Positions 1 through 7,470 of a DNA stretch of 29,564 nucleotides are shown here, one piece after another. Both the position numbers and the translations under genes were made by a program. Source of the stretch: a virus. The stretch covers positions 1 to 29,564 of the IMG/VR virus record IMGVR_UViG_3300025669_000149. One strand, 5' to 3'. The notes below the pieces were generated by a model. The model saw only the letters and a list, made by a program, of their open reading frames with translations, searched no databases and was not told the origin of the DNA. How positions within the stretch are numbered: position 1 is the first letter of the stretch; each line of letters begins with the position of its first letter.

Positions 1-1614
1 CAACTTGGCGAAGATATATACACTGATTACACAGCCATCTACGCATACAAAGACCTAGCCGACCAAGTAACTAAGAAAGATCCGTCAGATGTAATGCCGA
101 ACGCAATCATTGACAGAAGAAACAATATATTCACTTTGAGGACTGATTACTCGTATGTGAATGATACTGTGCTTATGGTTGATGGTGGGGAGGAGACTGG
201 AGGCGGTCACTCACAGGCTCAAAGTTATTTCTTGTATGCTTTAGGGGAGCCTTTTATAGACTATGAGCAGGTGCCATGTAATGATGATGTCAGACATGAT
301 ACTTGGAAGAATGGAATAAGCTTACAGAATACCTCACAGACTGAGCAATGCACGAATGGTCAATGGCTCAGCACTCTTGGTGAGTATGCTTATAATCAAT
401 ATTATGGTGGTGCGAACACAGTATATTTCTCAACCAATTATTCAGATTATAGGACATACCCTCAAAAATATGGTGGTGATGTTGAAGATTATATGGGCAC
501 TGATAGTGCTGAATTTGGTGCTGTGTTTGTTGAAAGACCATACTTCAATGCTAGCTCAGTCAGAGAATACTTTATCAAGTTCGGTCCTTTGGTTGCAAAG
601 AGAACTGTCGTATCTGACAACTTACAAGGTGCAGGCGTATATCACAACTTCATCAATCTTGAGAACGAGTCAGATATAACTATTGTCGGTACAAACTTCA
701 CATTTAACATCTCAACCAAGAACCTCAAGACAGGACTCATATATGACAATTCATCAAGCATGGTATTGGGTGGAGGCATCACAGGACTTCAAGCTTGCAA
801 AGAAAAGACTTCATGCACTGCAGCCAACCATATAACTAGCAAATATCGTAGGATGTATTATTATACTCCTTACAACGATACAGATATGATTCATTACCAT
901 ACTTGGTTCTATGATGGTGGAGAAGTATCAGTATCACAAATATCTGGTAATGATGACGGCCTTCTTCAATCTGGAAGATACACTCTGTTTGATACAGACA
1001 ACGATGGCGATGTCAATTATTCAACTTACGATGCTACTGGTTGGGCAATGGGCTATGATGCTGACGAGTTCTGGGCAGCCAATACAACTTATATGGAACA
1101 TGGAGATAATAATATACTTGATGCTCAGTATCCAATATCATCACACTTCAAGCGCGGGACTGGTTCAATCAACTTCACGACCAACACATTCTGGCGTGAT
1201 AATTATATTGATGTTGCGCATAAGGTCAATGTCACGATAGATGCTCAAGACCTTACCAACGACGCCAATTACACAGTAGTTGATTCAGATGGGTCGTCAG
1301 TTTCAATCGCAAGCACATCAGGCACAAAGATAACATTCGAGATTGAAACAGACCAGAACTCAGAGACATATACTATCACTGCAAACGATACAACAGCAGC
1401 TGCGTCGGATTGTGATTGCCCTGGTCCCACAGGAGATTATACTATTGGTGAGAACTGCACGATCTCAGCAGCTTGTCAGACATCAGGCGATATGACTTTC
1501 ACAGGTGCATATCATATCATAATCGATTCGGTACGGGTCAATGTATCATCAATCATCAAATATGTTGGAGCGTTCATCACAGGCAACAACACCTGGGACA
1601 TTGGAGGTTCATAA
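1..1614 (+). CDS. Virion surface or fibre-like protein, 5' end missing
   Basis: The reading frame is open from base 1, so the ATG at 94 is probably internal and the gene starts before the window. About 537 residues are visible. They are rich in Tyr, Asp, Asn and Thr, contain many NxS/T sequons typical of exported archaeal or viral surface proteins, and have no evident enzymatic motif. Near the C-terminus is a Cys cluster (CDCPGP, then NCTIS and AAC) followed by a short beta-rich tail ending in NNTWDIGGS. From memory, CDCP/NCTIS-type segments recur in large secreted archaeal proteins. The gene overlaps the next ATG by one base and precedes the neck genes, so a head fibre or other virion surface role is the best inference. 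No specific family was recognised. Confidence 0.6.
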   Translation, partial: QLGEDIYTDYTAIYAYKDLADQVTKKDPSDVMPNAIIDRRNNIFTLRTDYSYVNDTVLMVDGGEETGGGHSQAQSYFLYALGEPFIDYEQVPCNDDVRHDTWKNGISLQNTSQTEQCTNGQWLSTLGEYAYNQYYGGANTVYFSTNYSDYRTYPQKYGGDVEDYMGTDSAEFGAVFVERPYFNASSVREYFIKFGPLVAKRTVVSDNLQGAGVYHNFINLENESDITIVGTNFTFNISTKNLKTGLIYDNSSSMVLGGGITGLQACKEKTSCTAANHITSKYRRMYYYTPYNDTDMIHYHTWFYDGGEVSVSQISGNDDGLLQSGRYTLFDTDNDGDVNYSTYDATGWAMGYDADEFWAANTTYMEHGDNNILDAQYPISSHFKRGTGSINFTTNTFWRDNYIDVAHKVNVTIDAQDLTNDANYTVVDSDGSSVSIASTSGTKITFEIETDQNSETYTITANDTTAAASDCDCPGPTGDYTIGENCTISAACQTSGDMTFTGAYHIIIDSVRVNVSSIIKYVGAFITGNNTWDIGGS

Positions 1615-1892
1615 TGGTTAAGATAGCAGAGAGGTTGGTCATAGTGGAAACAAATCTTAAGAACATAAAGGACACAATAGATAAGCTTGACAAGAAGTTC
1701 GATAAATTTATGGATGCGTTCAACATCCAAAGCAAGACTTGTAATTCAACATTCGCCACGAAATTTGAACTCAAAGATGTCAGGAAAAGCATAATCCTAA
1801 AAGCTCAAGTAAATAGGTCTTGGGTCCAATGGCTCCCTTCAGCAATGATGGTAGTATTTATAATATTGCAAATTTTTATAACTATGAAATGA
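1614..1892 (+). CDS. Coiled-coil protein with C-terminal membrane anchor
   Basis: This 92-residue protein starts at an ATG overlapping the preceding TAA (ATAATG), with GGAGG about 6 bases upstream. That site makes 1614 a better start than any upstream codon in the same frame. Residues 5-40 are a heptad-like, Lys-rich coiled coil. Residues 70-90 form one hydrophobic span (MMVVFIILQIFI) ending in TMK. This coiled-coil plus tail-anchor plan resembles XhlA-type, holin-associated phage proteins, but the gene sits in the structural region rather than beside the candidate lysis genes. The membrane anchor is visible; the function is not known. Confidence 0.65.
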   Translation: MVKIAERLVIVETNLKNIKDTIDKLDKKFDKFMDAFNIQSKTCNSTFATKFELKDVRKSIILKAQVNRSWVQWLPSAMMVVFIILQIFITMK

Positions 1893-1901
1893 GGTAATAC
1901 C

Positions 1902-3044
1902 ATGGCATTCCAACCAAAACACGAACAGATCACTGGCGCGGACCTTACAGGCGTCAACAAAACAGCAAACAGAACATACACTCTGGCAAACTCAGATGCG
2001 CAGTCGCCTATGTTTGCGATAATCATAGAAAATGCTGCACTTCAGCAAGGAGTAGATTATACTCTGAGCTCAGATGTTGTCACGTTCTTAAACAAAGTAT
2101 TCGACTTCCAAAACATAACTCTTGATTATCTAGTATACAGCAGCGTGACTGGCTCAGATTATACAGACACTTTGCAGGTGGCAAGAGTCTCTGGCTTGGG
2201 TGTGGCCATCGAGAACGAATCGCTTGGAGTTGGCACTTCAGCCAATAAAAGCTTTGACTTGGATAATGGCAACGTGATTGCAGGATCCTACACACTCAAA
2301 TATTCAACGACTGGCACCACCGCGAACAGCTTCACTACGCTGACAGAGAGCACACATTACGCGCTTGATAAGGACGGCGGGACGGTCTATCTGACTACTG
2401 CAGGGGAGACAGCTCTTGGCACGAATACTCTTTACATCGATTATATGCATTCTGAGAAGGTGAGCGATACGGTCCTTGCGACTTATATCGGCCCTGCAGG
2501 AGCAGAGGTTGATAAGGAGACGGGCAACTATTGGGGTTCAGTAGTTTCAACTGAAGAGGTCCAGGATGGTCGAGATACTAATCCATATCCCGCATCTGAT
2601 GAGCCGTATGTGCGAGACTATGATGAGACAGACTTCATCCAGCTTAAGTTCTTAAGCGTCCAGGCGATCACCTCGATAGTATTCACGACAGGCACATCCA
2701 CTCGAACGCTTGACTCTGATTACTACAGATGGGATGAGGACGGATATATCACTTTGCTCAACGATTATCTACCACTAGGTAAGCTGAACGTCACCATCAC
2801 CTACACCCATGGCTACGATACGACTCCAGCTTTGGTCAAAGAACTGGCTGCGTTATATGCAGGCATGAGAGCGTATGTCAATATCTCGGGTGGGTCTTAC
2901 GATGATGCCACAAGCTTCACTCTAGGAAGGAAAGCCATCACGATAGGCGAGGCATGGGTCAACATCCGTGAGGTCATATCCCAAACCCAGCGCCGTATCG
3001 ATAAAATATTGAATATGCTCGGACCAAAGATGAGTGTGGTATAA
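1902..3044 (+). CDS. Neck or head-tail adaptor protein with tandem beta modules
   Basis: This 380-residue protein follows an SD-like GAGGTAA before ATG 1902. Three related stretches (about residues 20-82, 108-185 and 245-312) share the layout fluctuating beta strands, then DYT/HYA/DYY, a hydrophobic strand, a turn, and a final strand ending in Y or DY. The last 65 residues are helical (LVKELAALYAGMRAY onward to RRIDKILNML), as in gp6-like head-tail connector proteins. It is followed directly by two more neck-position genes. The repeated beta module also appears in the proteins at 4094 and 7471. I infer a connector with extra virion-surface beta domains; the family assignment rests on position and general layout. 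Confidence 0.5.
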   Translation: MAFQPKHEQITGADLTGVNKTANRTYTLANSDAQSPMFAIIIENAALQQGVDYTLSSDVVTFLNKVFDFQNITLDYLVYSSVTGSDYTDTLQVARVSGLGVAIENESLGVGTSANKSFDLDNGNVIAGSYTLKYSTTGTTANSFTTLTESTHYALDKDGGTVYLTTAGETALGTNTLYIDYMHSEKVSDTVLATYIGPAGAEVDKETGNYWGSVVSTEEVQDGRDTNPYPASDEPYVRDYDETDFIQLKFLSVQAITSIVFTTGTSTRTLDSDYYRWDEDGYITLLNDYLPLGKLNVTITYTHGYDTTPALVKELAALYAGMRAYVNISGGSYDDATSFTLGRKAITIGEAWVNIREVISQTQRRIDKILNMLGPKMSVV

Positions 3045-3446
3045 ATGGTCACTACGAGAGGCGCAGACAGCATTGTTAATTTGCAGAAAGCCAAGAGCAA
3101 AGAATACTTCGAGAAGATAGGTCAGTCAGGCTATACTCGAACAAGGAAGACCAGGACCACAAACGCAGCGGGAAGGACGACAGCCATCTCTTCTGCGACC
3201 TTATCTTTGATAGGTGATATGCAGTTCGTATCCGTCAACGAGAAGAAATACATCGATTTAGGTATCGCTTCCCTGGGAGACGGTATGTTCTTCACCTTAT
3301 CAAGCTACGACCTGGCTGGCAATGATGAGATAACCACTCCTAGCGGTTATATATATCGTCTTACCAAACAGATCGAGGGAGAGCAGACTGCAGGCGAAGA
3401 GATATACCAGGGTTGGATAGCTCTCCGCTTGCCTGACGCAGATTAA
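3045..3446 (+). CDS. Putative neck or head-closure protein
   Basis: This 133-residue protein starts directly after the preceding TAA and ends two bases before the gp10-like gene. The N-terminal third is basic (RTRKTRTTNAAGR, about residues 32-44). The remainder looks like a small beta barrel (residues 52-130). In siphovirus late operons the position between adaptor and gp10-like protein is usually held by the head-closure (stopper) protein, which is also a small beta barrel. I see no signature that proves this. The call is from gene order and predicted fold type only. Confidence 0.45.
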   Translation: MVTTRGADSIVNLQKAKSKEYFEKIGQSGYTRTRKTRTTNAAGRTTAISSATLSLIGDMQFVSVNEKKYIDLGIASLGDGMFFTLSSYDLAGNDEITTPSGYIYRLTKQIEGEQTAGEEIYQGWIALRLPDAD

Positions 3447-3447
3447 G

Positions 3448-3864
3448 ATGGACATCCGACTTAAGATAAACGTAGGCCCAATGTCTGATGAAGTAAGGGA
3501 TATACGCTTGAAGATTCTGGGCGAGCTCATCATCAACAGAATCAAGCAGAACATCCGAGACATGGAACTCATTGCTGACAAAGGTGGCGATTATCTTCAA
3601 GGTTGGTCATCTGCGGTCAATAACGGCGTTCTAAGGATAGAAAACACTAAGAGCTACGCGATATATCTTGAATACGGAACATACTCGTATTGGACCATAC
3701 ATGGCCCTGACAGTTATACTGAACCGCCTGATCCTAAGAAAAAGGACATGGAACCTTCAGAACGCGCCAACTATCCTAAAGGGATGCAAAGTTTCGCGCC
3801 TGTAAGGAAAGTCATTTATAATGAAGTCATCATGGAAGAGTTAGTCAAGGAAGCCTTTTCATGA
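3448..3864 (+). CDS. HK97 gp10-like tail completion protein
   Basis: This 138-residue protein has the features of the HK97-gp10/neck family. A helical N-terminal half carries the segment from LGELIINRIKQNI. The centre has the YLEYGTYSYWTIHGP motif (about residues 73-87). An SFAPVRKVIYNE segment near the C-terminus (about 115-126) matches the conserved P-x-R patch of that family. Such proteins sit at the head-tail joint and are needed for tail attachment. It lies between the putative stopper and tail terminator genes, as expected. The stop codon overlaps the first copy of a 24-bp repeat. Confidence 0.7.
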   Translation: MDIRLKINVGPMSDEVRDIRLKILGELIINRIKQNIRDMELIADKGGDYLQGWSSAVNNGVLRIENTKSYAIYLEYGTYSYWTIHGPDSYTEPPDPKKKDMEPSERANYPKGMQSFAPVRKVIYNEVIMEELVKEAFS

Positions 3865-3886
3865 TAGTTATTTTATACTTGCTTGC
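3863..3886 (+). promoter_or_regulatory. 24-bp repeat element, copy 1 (putative late promoter)
   Basis: These 24 bases are identical to 26926-26949. The core TTATTTTATACTT contains a TATA-like TTTTATA. Copy 2 lies just before the portal gene; this copy lies before the tail gene block that starts at 4094. Here the next gene is 231 bases from the repeat start, against 41 bases for copy 2. A shared late promoter is the simplest reading. A binding site for a viral factor or a bacterial-type -10 element (TATACT) is also possible. Confidence 0.55.
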
Positions 3887-3918
3887 ATATTTATTCCAGT
3901 AACCAAATTATCACCTAG

Positions 3919-4107
3919 GGATGTGCGGAGGTCTGGCCTTTTCCTCCAATCATTCCTAAAACCCAAGCGGGTCAAGCATCCAAGCGGAAAATGGTATCTC
4001 AATATAAAATAGACAATCTTATCCCTTTGTGCAGGTCGTGTCATATGAGGGAAGAGCACAAGATAACAAAGAAATTGGAGAGGTTGAATTATAATGTATC
4101 TCTCTGA
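3919..4107 (+). pseudogene. Decayed HNH endonuclease fragment
   Basis: The stretch between the gp10-like gene and ATG 4094 holds no full gene, but the frame from 3919 (ATG at 3991) encodes NLIPLCRSCHMREEHK. This is the second half of an HNH nuclease: the Asn, the second Cys pair, and the following His. The first half, with the first Cys pair and the catalytic His-His, is not found in any frame between 3865 and 3990. The fragment ends inside the start of the gene at 4094. HNH genes are common free-standing invaders of phage genomes. I read this as debris of one, inserted between the 24-bp element and the tail genes. It is too short to be an active nuclease. Confidence 0.55.
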
Positions 4108-4795
4108 GCCTGAAGAAATCTTGATGAACTTCGTCAGGTCGAAACTAAGCGAGCTGACGCGGACTACCCCTTCTCTATCTAATCGCCAAACTACAGGTTC
4201 AAAATCATTCTCAGGCAATGGTGCCTTAACAATATTCACACTCACTGATACGCCTGTGGCCATCAACTCTGTGACAGTCGGCGGGACAGAAGTGTATCCT
4301 TATCAAGATTACAATATCGACCTTGACAGTAAAAAGATTAAGTTCAGGACAGCTCCTGGAAGTGGCACGAATAATGTCGTTGTCAGCTATGAGAAAGGTT
4401 CGAACTGGGTTTATACAGACAAACCCATATCTGCGCTTAAGAAGTCATCATATCCTCGTGTAGGTATCACCAAAATAACTGAGAGCTCAAAATTCAAAGA
4501 ATGTGGTGCGACCACTACACATGATCCTACTGTGATACAGTTCGATTTTGTGTCATATAAGGATTTGCTCTGCACCATCAGCACAGAAACCCGAGATGCC
4601 AACGACATCACCGCATACTTGGCTCGGACATTCATCAATCTTATCAAGACGCACTGGCAGAATTATCTCTCTTACAAGATAAGGATATTCAAGATCGTCA
4701 GCAACAATCCCGCTCCTTTTGAGCCCAACCCTAATATCACTAGACGGGTTGTGGAGATTATGTTCGAATTTAGAAATATGGAAGAGGTACTCTAA
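4094..4795 (+). CDS. Tail terminator-like protein with inserted beta module
   Basis: This 233-residue protein starts at ATG 4094 after a weak GGAGAGG site. A helical N-terminus (MNFVRSKLSEL, about residues 11-21) is followed by a beta module at about 37-100, with the pattern G-x-x-TIFTLTDTPV, a VGGTEV hairpin, DYNI, IKFRTAPGSG and VVVSY. That module matches those in the proteins at 1902 and 7471. The C-terminal 130 residues look like a compact alpha/beta domain ending in RRVVEIMFEFRN. Its place between the gp10-like and tail tube genes suits the tail terminator or completion protein. Function is inferred from position. Confidence 0.45.
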   Translation: MYLSEPEEILMNFVRSKLSELTRTTPSLSNRQTTGSKSFSGNGALTIFTLTDTPVAINSVTVGGTEVYPYQDYNIDLDSKKIKFRTAPGSGTNNVVVSYEKGSNWVYTDKPISALKKSSYPRVGITKITESSKFKECGATTTHDPTVIQFDFVSYKDLLCTISTETRDANDITAYLARTFINLIKTHWQNYLSYKIRIFKIVSNNPAPFEPNPNITRRVVEIMFEFRNMEEVL

Positions 4796-4796
4796 T

Positions 4797-5783
4797 ATGG
4801 CAAGCCAAACACAATCACTAGCAAAATGTCAATATGGGCCTGAAGCGTCAGCTTACGGGACGGAAGCAGCTGCATACGCAGAACTGCACAAGACACAAAG
4901 TTCAACCATCACCCGAGATAATGGCGTCACTTATGAGCGTGGCACGGGCGAAGGGCTCAACATAACGAAAGCATACTGGGGACCGTATCTGGGCAACATC
5001 TCTGTCGAGTATAATGTCGAAGATTTTGATTTCCTTCAGCATTGGGTTGGTCCTAAGACTGGCGCTGGTTCGGTAGGGGATCCTTACATCCTGACCGAAG
5101 CGACCAAGACTGCGATAAACTCACAGCTTCAACCGTTCAGCTTTGAGAGGACGAACGATACTGAATCTACTAAGACAGTACAGACCTGCCTCGGTAGTGT
5201 CGGCACAAAGTTCACCTTATCAGGCGCGATAGGACTAGGCTTAGTATGCTCTGCTCAAGCCGTCTGTCAGAAAGTGGTTGACAGCACATCAGGCGAGACA
5301 TTCGTTGTATCGACAGCCAACTCACTGCAGATGCTCAACGGCACCTGGAAATGGGGCACTACACCGACAGCAATATCAGGTGTCCAAGGGTTCACTATCA
5401 CCTTAACGAATATCATGGCGATAGACGATACTCGAGACATATCCAGCAGATTCATTGATTTGCCACAATTAGATGGTAGAGAGTATAAGTTCACCATCGC
5501 TATTAAGATGGCAAATGCTCTGGCTTCTACGATCATGACAGATTTCAGCGGTGGCGGTCTAACTCCTAACACTGGCGCTGCGTCTGTGAATCCGACAGCT
5601 AACTTGGAGTTTAAGATTGAGTTGGCAAGCGGGAGCAACTACGGCACTATAGATATTGATGAGTGTACCATCGACAACATCACCGAGACGCAGACGCTCA
5701 ACGGCGGTCTGGTAATACTCAATATATCTGGCACAGCTCAGAAAGGAACAGGCAATGTTCCATTATCGTGGTGGTCGGTATAA
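4797..5783 (+). CDS. Major tail (tube) protein
   Basis: The start at ATG 4797, one base after the preceding TAA, gives a 328-residue protein; a longer frame from 4719 would overlap the upstream gene and is unlikely. The sequence is almost all beta strand, Gly/Thr rich. It carries a KFTLSGAIGLGL segment (about residues 137-148), which resembles the conserved central sheet of siphovirus tail tube proteins, and ends with NISGTAQKGTG. Tail tube proteins polymerise into hexameric rings around the tape measure. The order tube, small protein, tape-measure candidate, distal tail and hub is the standard one and supports the call. Confidence 0.6.
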   Translation: MASQTQSLAKCQYGPEASAYGTEAAAYAELHKTQSSTITRDNGVTYERGTGEGLNITKAYWGPYLGNISVEYNVEDFDFLQHWVGPKTGAGSVGDPYILTEATKTAINSQLQPFSFERTNDTESTKTVQTCLGSVGTKFTLSGAIGLGLVCSAQAVCQKVVDSTSGETFVVSTANSLQMLNGTWKWGTTPTAISGVQGFTITLTNIMAIDDTRDISSRFIDLPQLDGREYKFTIAIKMANALASTIMTDFSGGGLTPNTGAASVNPTANLEFKIELASGSNYGTIDIDECTIDNITETQTLNGGLVILNISGTAQKGTGNVPLSWWSV

Positions 5784-6166
5784 TGTTCTGGAAGAAAAGG
5801 CTATCTGAAGATTTTGTCGAACTCAGCATCGGCAAAGTATACTTCAAAGAACTAGACAGACGGACGTTCAACAAGATAAATGCTCAATCGACTATCGCGA
5901 ACAACGCCATCAACAACAACATCTTTTTCGATTTGATGGAACGGCATCTAGTAAATCTTTCTAAAAGGAAGCTCGATAGGATCTCTCTGGTAGATGGTAA
6001 GAAGATAAGAGCCAAACTCAGAGAGATATTGTTGAAGCTTGATGTCATCCGCTCGGATTCCCCTGGCAAAGACTCCGAGGAGTTCTCTACAAAGGATAAG
6101 ACTTGGTTCGAGAATGTCAAAGGCGAGCGCGATGCAAAGCTTAAAGAGTTGGGGTTGATTATATGA
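5783..6166 (+). CDS. Small helical protein in the tail-assembly chaperone position
   Basis: This 127-residue protein starts at an ATG overlapping the previous TAA (TAATG). Most of it is helical and charged. It contains a short N-terminal strand region (VELSIGKVYFKEL) and a long helix around residues 72-90 (KKIRAKLREILLKLD). It sits between the tail tube and the tape-measure candidate, where siphoviruses encode the gpG-like chaperone that folds the tape measure. I saw no clear slippery sequence for a G/GT-type frameshift at its end, which overlaps the next gene by ATGA. Function is inferred from position. Confidence 0.45.
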   Translation: MFWKKRLSEDFVELSIGKVYFKELDRRTFNKINAQSTIANNAINNNIFFDLMERHLVNLSKRKLDRISLVDGKKIRAKLREILLKLDVIRSDSPGKDSEEFSTKDKTWFENVKGERDAKLKELGLII

Positions 6167-7053
6167 GTGGGGATTTCGGTGCAGAGATTTCCGTCAATAC
6201 TGGCTCGGAAGGGACCGTTACAGGTTCGAAGGATACCAACGATATACTGAAGAGCATACTCAAGACTCTGCAGGACTCTAATAAAGAGACGAGCAGATCG
6301 AACAAGCTTCAACAGAGCGGACTTGGCGGGCTTGGCGCGACCATCGGTAAGTCCCTCGCAACAGTTTTAGGTATTGGCACCGCAGCCGTATCAATGAGTG
6401 GAGTGGCTGAACAGGTAGGAAATGCTTTAGGTATTGATTTGAAGACTGATGCAGACAAGAGAAGCCAGAACTCTTATTTTGAGAATATCATCACTCCTGA
6501 AGGTGAGGAATATACTGTTGAGATTGATAAGAAGAGTCAGCAGATAGTCAGGATAATGACTGAGAAGGAAGCCATCGAAGAAGGCATCCTCACCAAAGCT
6601 GGCGCTATAAAAGACAAATACGATACTAACTTCAGCCAATGGGACAAAATCAACAAGAACTCTGAGAAGATTGGAACTCGGGTGCTTAAGTCGAAGGAAT
6701 GGATAGACGGCATCAATACCGCTCTTAAAGGTAGAAATGAAAACCTTCTCAAGATAGGCTCGCTTGAATCCAATGAGCTCGCCATACAACGGGCGATAAA
6801 CGAAGCAAAAAGCAGACTGCTCGCTGCAGTAACCAAACGCATAAACGATTCTGTAACTGCCAAGTTCTTCTCGAATGATACTCTAACTGGCGCACCATAT
6901 CCAGGGCCGTTAAGCGACGAGTTCATCCAATCCAAGCTCAGTGAGGCGAAAGATGCTGCTTCTATGGACGCAACCAACTCGTTCATGGACCTACAGATAA
7001 GAATAAAGAAGGACAACGAAATTATAGTAAATAGTTCAAAGGTGAATCCATAA
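6163..7053 (+). CDS. Short tape-measure-like tail protein
   Basis: This 296-residue protein overlaps the preceding gene by ATGA. The N-terminal 55 residues are polar. A Gly/Ala-rich hydrophobic stretch follows (LGGLGATIGKSLATVLGIG, about residues 54-72, then AAVSMSGVAEQVGNALGI), and then long helical segments rich in Lys, Asp and Glu. A mostly helical protein with a central hydrophobic segment, placed after the tube and chaperone-position genes, fits a tape measure. It is very short for one, since usual siphovirus tape measures exceed 600 residues. It could instead be a minor tail protein from a virus whose ruler is encoded elsewhere. Confidence 0.45.
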   Translation: MSGDFGAEISVNTGSEGTVTGSKDTNDILKSILKTLQDSNKETSRSNKLQQSGLGGLGATIGKSLATVLGIGTAAVSMSGVAEQVGNALGIDLKTDADKRSQNSYFENIITPEGEEYTVEIDKKSQQIVRIMTEKEAIEEGILTKAGAIKDKYDTNFSQWDKINKNSEKIGTRVLKSKEWIDGINTALKGRNENLLKIGSLESNELAIQRAINEAKSRLLAAVTKRINDSVTAKFFSNDTLTGAPYPGPLSDEFIQSKLSEAKDAASMDATNSFMDLQIRIKKDNEIIVNSSKVNP

Positions 7054-7469
7054 TGCCAACCATACCTGAAATCGATTTGTTCACAGGAACTGAGACTCTA
7101 GGAAAAGTCTACTGTGTAGATAATCAGCTAAATCTCAAATACTTTGATTTCAATGTTCCACTGCAAGATTCATCTAAGCATACCAACTGGCAGGTGCTAG
7201 GGAAAAAGAGGATTCTGACTTTGCAAGGGTCGCATGACGGCACAGGTTTTAGCGGTGCCACTGATGATTTGAAAGTCAGGGATTTTGTTGAGACTATGGA
7301 TACCTGGGCGAATGCCTCAGTCTCCGCAACCCAAGTATTCACTGATGCTTTCGGCATTGATTATGAGGTCAGTCCTGTTGATTGGCGCTGGCGTCATTCA
7401 TTCGACAAACCTGGCAGGATCATATATTCTCTCATAATGATGGAGGGCGCACTTAATCCGCTAGCTTAA
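7053..7469 (+). CDS. Putative distal tail or baseplate protein
   Basis: This 138-residue protein overlaps the previous stop (TAATG) and ends two bases before the hub gene. It is beta rich with several Trp residues (about NWQVLG, DTWANA and DWRWRH). The segment KKRILTLQG near residue 50 and the C-terminal GRIIYSLIMMEG look like strands of a small beta sandwich. Small proteins between tape measure and hub usually form the ring joining tube to baseplate. I recognise no definite family. Confidence 0.4.
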   Translation: MPTIPEIDLFTGTETLGKVYCVDNQLNLKYFDFNVPLQDSSKHTNWQVLGKKRILTLQGSHDGTGFSGATDDLKVRDFVETMDTWANASVSATQVFTDAFGIDYEVSPVDWRWRHSFDKPGRIIYSLIMMEGALNPLA

Positions 7470-7470
7470 G

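Noticed and set aside
1473-1613. Longer N-terminus for the membrane protein at 1614
   Set aside because: It would overlap 140 bases of the upstream gene; GGAGG before ATG 1614 decides the start.
3868-4266. Minus-strand frame of 132 codons over the gap before 4094
   Set aside because: No ribosome-binding site and no motif; it runs through the start of a supported plus-strand gene and the HNH fragment.
6130-6166. Programmed frameshift between chaperone-position gene and tape measure
   Set aside because: No slippery heptamer was seen and the junction is a plain ATGA overlap.
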